Of a stretch of DNA of 64,000 bases, positions 9,673 through 21,296 are shown in pieces. Origin of the DNA: Botryotinia globosa (Eukaryota; Ascomycota; Leotiomycetes; Helotiales; Sclerotiniaceae). Location: assembly GCA_014898425.1 (NCBI GenBank), contig RCSZ01000026.1, positions 62,001 to 126,000 of the forward strand. Direction: 5' to 3'. The notes beneath the pieces were generated by a model. That model was not told where the DNA came from, searched no databases, and saw nothing but the letters and a program-made list of their open reading frames with translations. The translations under genes were made by a program, and so were the position numbers. Every line of letters begins with the position of its first letter. Position 1 is the stretch's first letter.

Positions 9673-10997
9673 TAAGAGTTGAGGCCCCGGCTTATCGCAC
9701 ATTTAAGCGAGATTAGGGTAATCATTTAATTTCACACATTTTATTTTAAAAATTCAATTATTATTCTAAAATTCATTATTTTCGATTTAAATTTAAAATA
9801 ATATTAAATATAATTACAAAAATGATAATTATAAATTTCATTAAAATTGATATATTCTTTGATATTCTGAAATCATTCAAGTTAGAATTGATAGAAAATT
9901 TTAGGAATAAATTACTTTAAATTTAAATATATTATAATTTATTATAAAAAAAATATTTAAATCTAATTTAATTAAAAGAATTTGAAAAGAAAAGGTTTAT
10001 TAAAAGTTTATAATGATTATTAAAAAGATTTATTGAATTATAAGAATAATTGCTAAAAATTGAAATAAAAGAAGGATGATTTTTGAATAAATGAAAAATA
10101 TATTTAATATTGAGGTTTCGATATATATAATTCGAAAGAAATTATATTAATATAGATATAAAAAATATATAATATATTCTAGATTTTTTATTTTAAGAAT
10201 ATAAGCAAAAAAGAGATTAGATTTTATATATAAATATCATTAATAGGGAATTAGTGATATTATTATTATCAGATTAAAAAAAAGGGATTGGATATTAATT
10301 ATATAAATAAATAAAAATACTTTTGAATTAGGAAAAATAGATAGGATATAAATTATTAAATAGATTAATAAAAAGAAATATATTGATTATATTAAATTGA
10401 TATATCAATTAGAAAGAATATTAATAATAATATAGAATATAATTAATTGAAATTATAAATCTCTATTGATTTTTTTGAAAAGGGTTGAGAATAATTAAAA
10501 TATTATTTTCAAAATATATATATAATAAGTTTTTAAGTTTATTATATTCTTATTATTTAATAAACTAAGATTTGAATATATATTTATAAAAAATGATTTT
10601 AAAATGTATTTAGAATATATTTATAAAGTTTAATTGAAATATAATATAAAACTTTGATTAATTATTCTTTTTTTTAGATTTTAATTTAATTGAAAAAATA
10701 TAATAATAAATACAAAAAGAATTAAAAAAGCTATCATTTATATTTATTTTTATAAAGAAATTGAAATATAAATTATAAGCTTTTTAGAATAGAATAAATC
10801 CTTTAGATTTTAAGTTATATATTAAAAGATTAATTTACAAGATTGAAAATATAATTGAAATACAAGAATTAATCATTATTTATTAACATAATATTCAATT
10901 TTTATAAGATTATATTGTATAGTTGATTTATTATTAAATTTTAAAGAATGAGATTGAAAAATGAGTAGTGTGCAGTAAGCCGAGGCCTCAACTCTTA
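9673..10997. mobile_element. 1,325-bp TIR DNA transposon relic (element E1)
   Basis: Left end TAAGAGTTGAGGCCCCGGC, right end (reverse complement) TAAGAGTTGAGGCCTCGGC, extending into GCTTAYYGCACA: about 30-bp terminal inverted repeats. The interior is A+T-rich without open frames, as expected of a RIPped or non-autonomous element. TIR sequence and length match elements at 13513 and 30603, and the first 11 bp match the short elements at 21297 and 32748. No convincing target duplication is visible. Superfamily unassigned (hAT-like is possible). Confidence 0.75.
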
Positions 10998-11163
10998 CTA
11001 TATACAGGATTCAATAGCATAATGAGATTAAAGAATAATTGCCCAAGATAGATGAAAGAAATTTCTCTATTAATGATAGATTGTTTCAAAGGTTCTAATG
11101 CATCCGGGAGGTATATATGTTGCTCAATTAATACGCAAATTGACACTCAACCATTGTAGACCT

Positions 11164-11852
11164 ATGAATATAGATATGTATGTGAAGACCATTCTAATTA
11201 CGACCATTTCGACTATGGCCATTTTTACCACGACTATTTTGACTACGGAAGGAGTCTAATAAGGCAGAAAAATATTCGGTTGCTGATAAAATGGTAAGGA
11301 TGAAAGCATATGGAGCTCCTCACTTGCATTTTTTTATAGGGGTTGAGGAAACACTCATACATAACGATGATGAGATTCGACAATCGATGGATAAGTGAGT
11401 TGGGTATAGAACTCACCTATTAAGCGGATGACTATATAGGTAGATTCATGACTAAGGAAAGAATATTGAGTTTCCCAGTTGAAACTTCAAGAGTAGGTTC
11501 TCATTGCCGTCTCAGAGCATCTATTGTTCAAATGCACTTTCATGTCGAAATAGTGGAAATCAAAGACCTCGAATACAAAGAATAAGAATGGACTCAAAGT
11601 TAAAATTATCAATACCCTATTCATACTGTGTCGTAATTCGTTAATGAACATCCGCTGTACAGCAAAATGAAAGGGGTTTTTTCTTTGAGTTTTGTGGTCA
11701 ATCGGGGTATGTCAAAATTCATGCAGAGCTTCAAGTTCGAAATCCATAAATCGTGGCATTCTTTGAATCAATATCATGTTGTCGTTGCATTGCCACATAA
11801 TTTCGTCCTTGCGCTTTTTGAGAGTCGGTTAGTTCAGGGATCCGGCCGGTAG
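11164..11852 (+). pseudogene. Broken gene with signal-peptide-like start, candidate secreted protein
   Basis: ATG at 11164 (or 11176) opens MYVKTILITTISTMAIFTTT, a charged N-terminus plus hydrophobic Thr/Ile core like a signal peptide. The frame stops at 11257, and protein-like sequence continues in the next frame (11255-11398: KAEKYSVADKMVRMKAYGAP...), then in the third (11367-11852: RFDNRWISELGIELTY... to LFESRLVQGSGR). The third frame has 161 codons with four internal stops, all TAA, each restorable in reading sense as CAA. Total size is about 230-240 aa, in the range of fungal secreted effectors. Few Cys, no catalytic motif recognised. Two frameshifts plus RIP-type nonsense make it a clear relic. 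Confidence 0.55.
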
Positions 11853-12211
11853 TAGAGGCCTTTTCACTTATTGAAGTGCAATACATACTTTCATCGTCTT
11901 CATTCTCATTCTTCACCTTTCTAACTATCTTGCCTTTCGTATCACATGCTTTTTGTTTTCGAGATCTCTTCCTTGATTTTGTAACAGCAAAACTACTTTA
12001 CTGATGGTGAATATACTACTCTCAAAAGTTGCCGACAGTATTTCCTGTTGTGTTGATAGAGGAGAAGACATAAACGTATTGCCTTGAGTCTCCGAGTCTA
12101 TTCTATTCCTGTTGGATTGACTTAGTAAGGAATTGTATTAGGTTCAATAGTATTATAATTCTGTCTGCCCCCTTCGTAGAAGGGGGGATAGCTAAGCTAT
12201 ATAGTGCGTAT

Positions 12212-12641
12212 GTGGGGGAGAACGTGACACGTTCTCAGTCACGTGTTCCAACAATTCCTGTATTTCATAATATCGTCAGTAATTCAGTCTTTCACATCCT
12301 ACTCATAGTAAACGTTATTCCATATTCAATACGAAGTCTTATAATAGTCCATTCAGTAGAACTAGATTCTACAATGACTGAAACAACATCAATGAAATTT
12401 GAAGCAGGCAATATTTCTTCTCGAATAGCGCTTCTAGTAATACCAATAGAAAATACAAGTCATGATTTTAGGAGAAGAAAAGACGACAGAGATTTGTTAT
12501 GTACCCTATTTATTGAATTTCCATATTATCACCAACCTTTTTATCAATAATGAGAATGAAAAATTGAACACTGGTACTTCGGATTCAATCATGGTTAATT
12601 ATTCAGCGATTCACCGCATTTGGATATTAGCGAGAGTCTGA
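12212..12641 (+). pseudogene. Gene relic, two frames
   Basis: A frame open from about 12212 to TAA at 12548-12550 carries SVELDSTMTETTSMKFEAGN, ISSRIALLVIPIENTSHDF and LLCTLFIEFP. The first real ATG in frame is 12374. Protein-like sequence then continues in another frame to TGA at 12639 (LFINNENEKLNTGTSDSIMV, NYSAIHRIWILARV). One frameshift near 12525 would join them into about 140 codons. Same strand as the relic at 11164 and possibly a related small secreted-type gene, but I recognise no domain. Confidence 0.4.
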
Positions 12642-12786
12642 GAACCGAGGCTGCCGATCGGATAACTTGCTACCAAATCATGGCTTTGCTCGAAAGGCTT
12701 GTATAGAATCACTACTTTTGAATGAATTGTTATAAAGTTGCCAAAGTTAGTTTTGTAAGGTATTTCATAATAAGTGAAGATCCAGG

Positions 12787-12912
12787 TTACAGCGGACCAG
12801 GAATCTCAATATCGTCATCTCCCTCTTGAAGTCCATTTTCGTGGACAGAATCGTCTGCTTGAGAAAGGTCAGGGGGTTTGTTCTTAACAACATCGAATTT
12901 ATCTTCTGACAT
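12787..12912 (-). CDS. Intact 41-aa acidic ORF
   Basis: A complete small ORF on the minus strand: MSEDKFDVVKNKPPDLSQ...GDDDIEIPGPL, TAA at 12787-12789. It is strongly hydrophilic and acidic, with balanced codon use unlike the A+T-rich flanks. It may be a real short protein, a first exon whose partners are lost, or the end of an older gene. About 70 bp upstream a mariner-like element begins (12985), so any promoter has been disturbed. No family recognised. Confidence 0.45.
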   Translation of the reverse strand: MSEDKFDVVKNKPPDLSQADDSVHENGLQEGDDDIEIPGPL

Positions 12913-12984
12913 ATTATTTTGAACAACAATTGGGATGAATGCTAGAATAGGAAAGGCTTATCATTTTGTAAGCAAAATAATATA

Positions 12985-13454
12985 CAGTAATCGTGCACTT
13001 CTATTTGGTCGATCTCAAAAATATACACAAACAAACCATTTTATTATTTTTTAGAAATTAGATTATTATTCTTTTGGATAGTTTTTTAGAATAAAACTCA
13101 ATAATTTAATTATTTATATATAAATAATATTTATAATAAGATTTTCTTTCTTTTTAAAGATTTAATAGATATAATATATATTTTTAAAGTTTTCTTATCA
13201 AAAAGTTCTTGAGAATTCGTTTATTTTGACTGTAATTTTTAATATATTAGAGTTCAAAATATAAAATGAATATTTTATAATATATAAAATTTCTAAAAAT
13301 AAAATAAATAGTTTTTATTAAAGAAAATATAAAAATAAATAAATGAATATAATTATTTCAAAAATGTATACAATTTTGTTTAAAACTAAATATATTTAAA
13401 TGATGGGTTTTGATACAAAATGACTATCGATCAAATAGAAGTGCCCTAGTACTA
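12985..13454. mobile_element. 470-bp mariner-like TIR element with TA duplication
   Basis: Left end TA|CAGTAATCGTGCACTTCT continuing into ATTTGGTCGA. Right end, reverse complemented, TA|TAGTACTAGGGCACTTCT continuing into ATTTGATCGA. The ends are inverted repeats of about 30 bp with TA at both junctions, the signature of Tc1/mariner insertion. The interior is A+T-rich with no open frame, so it is non-autonomous or RIPped. A related left end is at 30446. Confidence 0.7.
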
Positions 13455-14129
13455 TATATCTTTCTTTGGTGTTATTATAGGTGTGAAAATCCTCAATAAG
13501 TACTAATATATGTAAGAGTTCTTACCCCTGCTCACGGCACCCCCCTTATTTTTTAATCACTTTATATTAAATTTAATAATTATTTAATATCACATTATTT
13601 ATTATTGAAAATTAAATAAATTTTAATGAATAATAATTAATCCTTTGATTTGAATTATATCCTTTAATTTGTATATTAATTTTTTGGTATATATTTGAAA
13701 ATTTATTGAATCTATTTTTTCTTAGAGAATTTTAATTTTAATTTTAATTTATAAATAGAAGTAGATATAAATAGTAGTTTTTTAATTTCTTTCTTATTTA
13801 TTGTTATATTTTTTTAATTGAATTGAGGTTTGGTGAAGAGAGAGATTAATCGAAGTTTTGTATGTTATATTCTAATCGAATTAGTTTAATATAGTTAGAA
13901 TGAATTTTCAATTTATTTTTTATAAAAATATAAAAGGGCTTTAATTTGTTGAATAATAGGAAAACGATGAGTTCAAGTATTTGATTATAATATATTGAGT
14001 TAATACCTTTAGTTTTTAGTTTTTTTTTAGAAAAATTAATGAAGATTTATAGTTTCAATTGATTATATTTTATATTATTATTGATATTCTTTCTAATTGA
14101 TATATCGATTTAATATAGAAAGAATATTT

Positions 14130-14216
14130 CTTTTTATTCTTTTTTATTTTTAAAAAATCTTTTTATTCTTTTTTATTTTTAAAAAATCTTTTTATTCTTT
14201 TTTATTTTTAAAAAAT
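14130..14216. repeat. Three 29-bp tandem units inside E2
   Basis: A CTTTTTATTCTTTTTTATTT-TTAAAAAAT unit is repeated three times exactly. The aligned part of E4 (about 31227-31290) has only a single degenerate version, so this is an expansion after the two copies diverged. Confidence 0.8.
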
Positions 14217-14268
14217 ATTGATTATATAATCTTTCTTTGATTATTTTTTTTAGATTGATTGTAGTAAT

Positions 14269-14504
14269 TGTGTGAACAAGGGAATTCACCTATAGGGAAT
14301 TCACTTCAAGGAAATACCCCCAATACAAAGGCTACTATATTGAAGGGATTAAGCGAGTGCGAAAGAGACTAGCTCTTTCGATAGCGCCGATATAAGGCCT
14401 ACTACTTTCCCATTTAACTAGCTCTTTAGATAGAATACAATTAGATATACAGGACCTGCATTATATGTGGGTGCTACGTCTTCCGTATCCTTCTCGAATC
14501 AACA
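14269..14504 (+). mobile_element. Solo LTR (family A), exact 5-bp target duplication
   Basis: 236 bp, starting TGTGTGAACAAGG and ending CTCGAATCAACA, flanked on both sides by GTAAT (14264-14268 and 14505-14509). A second copy at 46875-47108 is collinear, with its own exact duplication (TGAAC). TG...CA ends, 5-bp duplications and no internal region identify solo long terminal repeats. Composition is near 40% G+C, much higher than the host element E2, so it is younger than the RIP that decayed E2. Confidence 0.9.
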
Positions 14505-15097
14505 GTAATGTTATTAATTCTTTATTATTAATAGAGATATATAAAATCTAATCGTTTGTTTGCTTATAATTTTGAAATAAAGAGTTTAGAATATATTATA
14601 TAGTATTTATAACTATTTCGATATAGTTTTTGATAGATTGTGTATATCAAAATTTTCATTTCTAGTATATTTTTGATCTATTCGAAAATCATTCTTCTTT
14701 TATTTCAATCTTTTTTTTAAGTTTTTATAATTCATTGAATCTTTTTAACTAAGAGTATAGAAGATTGATATATTTTGTTTTTATATATAGTTTTATAAGA
14801 TTTAGATTTAATAATACCTCTTGCCATATTTTAAGATATATCTTAATTTTTCTCAATTCAATTCTAGGATTTTTTATTATCATATATTTGAAATATTTTA
14901 ACTTGATAAGTAATACTCTAATTTTAATGAAATTTATAATCATCATTATTATTATAAAATTGAATAAACATTTTGAATTTGATTAAAAAAGTAATGATTT
15001 TTGGGGTTTTAGTTGAATATTTATAATAAGGTATTAAAAATAAGGTGGCTGGGAAGAGCTCGCTTACATATGCGGTGAGAAGGTTCTAGAACTCTTA

Positions 15098-16133
15098 TAA
15101 TATGATTTAATATTAAAAAATTATATTATCATATAATTATATAATAGTATCTCTTATCAAATTGATTTTTAATGGAATGAAAGCATATAAAAGCGTATAG
15201 AAATCTATTAATAAAATGAACTAATTTGATTGGTATATTTTCTTTTTATAATGCATTACAGTTCTATGAGATATGATTTAAATCGATCTTATTTATAAGC
15301 ATAGAAAATACTAGAATTTCATTATAAACTATACAAACCTAAGATATTCTTTAAAGAAAACCTAGAAAAAGCAAGCAATTTCATCTCAATTCAGCCTAGC
15401 TCTTATAAATTGACTTCAATTCAACTCTTATATATATTCGATTCTTCCCTAAGCCTAAACTGACTAGATTTTCCACTATTATTATAATAATAATTATTCT
15501 TATTATTATAATATATAACCTCCAATAATAGATATAGGATTAAAAAACTTTCCCTGGGATTTCTTTACGGATCTTGCTAGGAACACATATATGGGAATTA
15601 GCTTTGGCTTTCAGAGATACTCGGTGCTTAGATGAAGGATGTGCATGGAAGGTCACAAGAAAATTCGAAGAAAATTCGATGTTGTAATAATATTATGGAA
15701 GTAAAAGTGGAAAATATAGGCGGCCATTTCAATCAAGTAAACAATCTATGAAGTTGAACGGTTGGACAACATTTCCAACGGAAATCTATAAAGATTTCAT
15801 AAAGGGGTTGTAAAGCTGGGAATATGACGTATTGCAATCACACTATCACTGAGAAAACAGAATCTTTAACATCAGAACAAGAGACTTGCTTTAGGGAGCG
15901 AATGAAAGTATTCTGTATTGATGAGTCAGTTTAGACGCCTCAATATACAAAGAGCATCCTGAGTTGGCGAGTTAGTTCGGATCGTTCAGTACATAAACAA
16001 CAAACTTGCTCCGCGCCAGGAATATAAGTTTCCTGTATGAATGAGTCAGTTTGAAATGTAAGAGGTACTGAACTAATGAGAGAATACTTTGTAAGGAGTA
16101 TAATGCACAATTTAGTCGTGTAGATATTAACAA
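15098..16133. other. Intergenic; A+T-rich to ~15540, then mixed
   Basis: No supported gene. From 15540 composition rises and short protein-like stretches occur without continuity. A motif pair, CTGTATTGATGAGTCAGTTT (15912) and CTGTATGAATGAGTCAGTTT (16034), is a ~120-bp-spaced direct repeat. The long minus-strand frame at 15940-16281 is antisense to more protein-like DNA and is not accepted. Confidence 0.4.
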
Positions 16134-16322
16134 GTGGTATTAGTAAGAGAAAAAGGCGGTTGGTCAATAGTATACATAGACGTTTCAAGATATTGCGCCA
16201 AAAATATACCACATGATGCTGATTCTTGTGAATATGGTATAGTACATGATTGCCAATTGAACAATCAATACATAAACGCAAAGAAGTTCAGATGTATTGG
16301 TGTGTTGGTAGAGGTTACCTAA
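16134..16322 (+). pseudogene. Cys-containing small gene fragment
   Basis: A plus-strand frame ending at TAA 16320-16322 reads VREKGGWSIVYIDVSRYCAK, then NIPHDADSCEYGIVHDCQLN and NQYINAKKFRCIGVLVEVT. It has four Cys in about 60 residues, as in small secreted fungal proteins. No ATG in frame; several AG sites upstream (for example GGTATTAG) could be 3' splice sites, so this may be a last exon. No signal peptide was found upstream. Not recognised. Confidence 0.35.
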
Positions 16323-16483
16323 GGGTTAACCTCATTTTGCAACTGTTTTGGCAAAATGGGATATCTGCAAAGTTGCAAGAAATGGTATAGTAATAATCAT
16401 AGAAGTCTGTTTATATAGCTTGATCCAACACTTCTGATGATTGAGAGTAATAAATTTGAACGCTATTATAAGAAAGCGTCAAG

Positions 16484-16833
16484 TATTCCCTAGGGTGCGG
16501 GAAAATGGCGCCCAATATAGCCCGTGTGATAGACCTTGAATAATAAAGCCTTATTAGATAGAATAATTATTTTAGTAGGTTTTCAATTATATTATTTATA
16601 AATTAGAATATTGATTTCAAATTTCGAGTTTTTTAAATTTAAAAAAAGATTGAAAATTGAAAATCAATATATATTATTATATTCAGAATTTTGATATAGA
16701 AATTATATTTATTGAATTTTATATTAGAAAATGCTTGTAAATATTGAATTAAATTTAAGGAATCCTAATGATCTAATTGCTTACTAAGATCCCTATTAAG
16801 CGAGGGCGCCGAATGTTCGCACTCTAGGGGATA
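16484..16833. mobile_element. 350-bp TIR element (MITE-like)
   Basis: Left end TATTCCCTAGGGTGCGGGAA..GGCGCCC; right end, reverse complemented, TATCCCCTAGAGTGCGAACA..GGCGCCC: imperfect inverted repeats of about 30 bp around an A+T-rich core. Too short for a transposase. TA at each boundary would fit a TA duplication. No second copy was found in the window. Confidence 0.65.
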
Positions 16834-16960
16834 AGCGGATTAATTATAAATATGTATCGATTCCATCAAAAACTTTCCACAACTCATATTCTGTATTTCT
16901 ATATACATTTCTCCAACTTGTTGAATTCAGTCTCCAGATTTTTATAAAGACGTATATAAG

Positions 16961-17769
16961 ATGTCTTTCAGAGTTAACATCCAATTGTATAGTATTTGTA
17001 TTCTGAAATCTGTTGATCAAAACGGCCTCTTAATCAAAGATATAAAATCTGAATTGTTAGATAGAATTTGGTTCCACTATTTATCTGAAACTAATAAATA
17101 AATTAATCAGGTACAAACTACGGTCTGAAACAATCAATAGTTCATAGAATACTAAATACTTGTTCTCCATTCTCCTGGATTGATTTTCCTATGTATTGTC
17201 AAGGCTCGAAATCATTTCACAATTGTCGCGTATCCTTGTAGAGGGATTGAAAGAGTTCAAAATAGATAGTTCTACTACAGATACAATTTCTGGTTCTGTA
17301 AATATAGAATGAATTGAGATTACTACTAAGAATTTGAAATTATATATACTGTTGACTGGCGATTACCAGTATTGTTTGCCCTATGCAAGAGTATTTGATT
17401 CAATTGTTATTGGGTATTTATTCTTTACTAATATAACTTTGAATTAAATTACAACTCTAAACATCAAAGTGTTCAAAGAATCTGAGAAAGAATTGGAATT
17501 CTTTAGTGATTTTTCATCTGATATTACATAGAAAGCGGGGTATATAAACAAGAGAAAAAGGGCGTTGTCAAGTTGACAATTAAATGATTTCGCGATGGAA
17601 AGATACAGTCCCAAATGAGAATACATTGAATATCGATTGCTCAAATACCTTTATAGTAGCACAATTTACTCAAAAGGATGGAAGTAATATCTTCACATGC
17701 TTAACTAGATTGTTTAATAATATTATAAAGATCCTAACTAAAGAGAGGATTGTATTGAATAATAAATAA
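16961..17769 (+). pseudogene. Decayed plus-strand gene, A+T-rich coding
   Basis: Protein-like plus-strand segments follow each other for 800 bp. A clean 46-codon ORF from ATG 16961 (MSFRVNIQLYSICILKSVDQ...) ends at TAA 17099. It is followed by NTCSPFSWIDFPMYCQGSKS, then in another frame GLKEFKIDSSTTDTISGSVN, LKLYILLTGDYQYCLPYARV and FKESEKELEFFSDFSSDIT with intervening TGA/TAA/TAG, then (17584-17769) WKDTVPNENTLNIDCSNTFI. Stops and at least two frame changes argue for decay, although small introns could remove some. Size and occasional Cys resemble a small secreted protein. Family unknown. Confidence 0.4.
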
Positions 17770-19223
17770 TATTTAAAGTATTCTGAATCAATCATAGATG
17801 AGAATTTTCAAGATAAACATATTCTGGGCTTTTGAAGTAATATATTTCAGTAATCTTGGAAATTAATATTACTTTATTCTTTGTTTAGAGAGATAATGAA
17901 ATAAGATTTAAAAGGAAAAAATATATCAAAAAAAACAAATCTTAAATAAGGTTAATTTAATATCAAAATAAAATTATAAAATCTATATATAAAATAAGAT
18001 TATTTTATTTTTTAATTAATAGCTATCGAATAATTAAATCTTTTTAATTAAATATTTATAAATAATTAATCATAATATTAATATTATTTTCTATTAATTT
18101 ATATCTTTTTTAAAATTGAGAATAATTGATATAAATGTTTGCTCCCTTTAATTTGTAATCTTTTAAAGTTATATGAAAATTAAATATATTTATAATAGAT
18201 TGATATCTATATTGATATCTTTTGATAAGAAATAATAAGGATTTCATTTTCAAATATATCGAAATAAAATATACTTGATTTCTTAGATTTAGTAATTATT
18301 AAAACAGACTTTTAATAAAAACAAAGAAAGCCCTTACCTCGAATAAAAATATTATTATATAAATTAATAAATAAAAACAAATGATTGACTACATCGATTA
18401 CTTTACCTCAAAAATTATTAATAATTTCTTTTATAATAAATGAATTCATTAAAATTACAAAAGATATATTCTTTATATAAGGAATTAATCTTGTATCTAT
18501 AAATACCCTACTATTTCTGGTTTTTAAAACTTCAATCTTCTTTTCTTATACAAAACCTTAAAACCTAGCAAAATATTTATTAAAAATATTAATATTATTG
18601 ATATAACTTTCTACTATACTAATCAAAAATAAAGATAATATATATTTATACATTGAATACTTTTTTGAATATAATAGGAATATATTTTTACAAATAATAT
18701 ATTATACTATTAATATAATTATTAATATATATAATCTAAATTTCATTACACATTTAATAATTCCTTACATATAATATAAGAAATTCATTTTGTAATATTA
18801 AACTTATATAAAGATATTAATAAAATTTAGGGATTCCAATTGAAAATATATTTTATAAAAAAGATTTGAATCACTTCTTTGAATTCATCAACAATAAAAA
18901 GATAAATCCTCATATATATTATAACTAAATAATTAAATGTTAAATAACTAAATCTATATCACTATTAAATTGATTTAAAACAAAATCTATATTAAACTTA
19001 TTCGTTATATTAAAATCTTTCAAAAAAAATAACTTTATTAAAAAATAGGAAAATTATAAATACATTTAAAAAAAATATCGCTCTATAATTTATAACAAAA
19101 ATCTTTAGAAATAAAATTTGAAATGATAAAATAATAAAAGGAAAAAAAATGAAATATAAAAAAAGAATAAAGTAATTATAAATAATTAATTTATTAGAAT
19201 CTGAAGTGTAATATATATATATA

Positions 19224-19353
19224 TGTTAGGATATATATATAGTAGTAAGCTATTAGGTTTAATCCCTGATACTATGCCTTTTGAGGTCAGATTGCGTGCG
19301 TGGCTTAGTGGTAAAGCTTACGACTTCTACTAGTTGTTTCCGTACACGTGACA
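19224..19353 (+). mobile_element. 130-bp LTR-like repeat (family B), copy 3
   Basis: TGTTAGGATATATATATAGT ... CCGTACACGTGACA, same orientation and organisation as the copies at 1184 and 1589. It preserves GTGCGTGGCTTAGTGG. The flanks ATATA and ATAAT are similar but not an exact duplication. Confidence 0.6.
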
Positions 19354-21296
19354 ATAATATAACAATAAAAAGTTCTTTAATATTATAATTAATATAAATA
19401 TAATTTGAAAATTAATCTTTAAATAAAAATAATGTTTAATATAAACGAAAGTTGAGAGAATATTAAATATAATAAAATTATTATTAATCAAATAATAATT
19501 TAAAATAATATCAAAATAAATATTTGATTTGATTTATTTTATATAAAGTTTTTATTTAATAATATTATTATTATATTTTTGAATTTTTTTCTATTAATAA
19601 TTCAATTATATGTTTTTATTAGAGAATATTAATATTTAAAAATTAATTCATTCTTTTATTATTAATAAAAGATATTATTTTATTAAAATTGAATTGTAGT
19701 GAATTTATGATTAATTTGATTATTTATTTATTTAAAAATTCTATAAAATATTTATTTACTTGAAATATAATAAAAAATTTAAAGTAATTGAATGATTTAT
19801 CAAGTTTAAACATTATTATTATCAAATTTATAATAAATTATTAAATAGATTTAAAAAGATTTATTTAATAAAAACTTTGGATTTAATTATATAGTAATTA
19901 TGAATATTGTTGATATCAATAATAATACTATTTTGTATATTATTAATAGAATTGAATATTTTTCAATTATTTAATAATTAAATAATATAATTTGATAATA
20001 TATATAAAATAAACTTTATAAATATTAAATTAATATATATATATTGATTTATTAGAATATATTATTTATAATATAAATATTAATTTCATTAAAAAGATTT
20101 AATAATATATCATATCGATGTTTATTCAAACAAAAACAACTATTATAAAAGCTTATTATTTGATTGATATTATCGAAAGATTTTATATATCATTGTGATA
20201 CCGCTGGATCAAACGGTTTAATATCTATCTTGTTTGTTTTCGATGATTTTCTTTGTATTATTGAGAATAACTATTTGATATCTATTATTCTATAATAAAC
20301 TATAATAATCTCTAAAACTATAATAAAGATTGACAAGATTTATGATTTTATAAAAATACACAAAACTATAAATATATATAATAATTATTTGATTATGATA
20401 TTCTATAATTTATTATTAAATAATAATATTTTAATCTAAAGAGAAAATAATACTATTATATCAGAAACATATAAAAAATAGTTTTCTTAAATATAAATAA
20501 GGAAATATATATATTCATTTATTTTATAGATTTAAAAAATTTGGATTGATTTTAATAAAACTATATTACAAAATTAATTATATCAAAGATATTAATAAAC
20601 CTTTTAATTTCAATAATTAAAATAATTATATTTTAGATTGTTTTAATAAATATAAAATGATTTTATTAAATTTTATTAAAATTAGATTATTTATATTTAT
20701 GATATATATTATAAATATAAAAGAATTTTTCTTAGATTTATTGAAAAATAACTAAACATTTATATCAAAATCTTTTTTATAATTAATTATACTTTAAATT
20801 CAAAATTATCTATAAAATTAATATATCGAATATTTTATCATTAATTTTAAAGATTTGATTATATATAAGAAATCTAGAAAAAAAGGAAATTAATAAACTA
20901 ATAATTATAAATATATTTAAAATTATATTATTATTAAGTATTCCTTTAGAAATAAAATTTTCAAATTATAATTTATAAATAAAACTAAAAATAAAGAAAG
21001 AGATAATAAACTCTATAAATTACAGTTTATTATTCAAATATATAATAATATTAAAAAAATTAAAGAAACAAATATTAAATTCTATAAATTAAAGTTTATT
21101 ATCTAAATATATAATAATATTATAATTTTGATATAATCATTAATAATTTAATAATTATATTAATATATTTTAGTTTTATTAGTTATAAATACTTTAAAAA
21201 AAGCAAAATAGATATATATAAGTATATAATAATTTAAGATATCATTTGATTTATTAATAATAATATAAATAATGTAATTTGATAAAGATAATATTG

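Larger units (their letters stand above)
13513..15097. mobile_element. TIR transposon relic E2, interrupted by a solo LTR
   Basis: Left end TAAGAGTTCTTACCCCTGC-TCACGGCACC; right end reverse complement TAAGAGTTCTAGAACCTTC-TCACCGCAC. The terminal and subterminal sequence (GGTGGCTGGGAAGAGCTCGC before the right TIR) and much of the interior match E4 at 30603-31926 collinearly. Total 1,585 bp; removing the 236-bp LTR at 14269 and its 5-bp duplication leaves about 1,344 bp, close to E1 and E4. No coding frame survives. Confidence 0.75.

Noticed and set aside
11731..11985. Lys/Glu-rich minus-strand frame (TKSRKRSRKQKACDTKGK...) antisense to the relic at 11164
   Set aside because: It is protein-like, but overlaps a longer plus-strand reading with signal peptide and consistent RIP-type stops. 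It could be a convergent gene end; evidence was not enough to call it.
12150..12220. CCCCCTTCGTAGAAGGGGGGATAGCTAAGCTATATA as a regulatory hairpin
   Set aside because: The inverted repeat (CCCCCTTC/GAAGGGGG) and AGCTAAGCT are real, but it lies between two relics with no conserved context, so function cannot be argued.
14749..14986. Overlapping 65- and 73-codon frames on both strands within E2
   Set aside because: Pure Ile/Leu/Phe/Asn composition in a decayed transposon; the aligned E4 lacks the frame.
15940..16281. 113-codon minus-strand frame
   Set aside because: Antisense to the more protein-like Cys-containing plus-strand fragment; composition is Leu/Ile/Tyr-rich with no motif.
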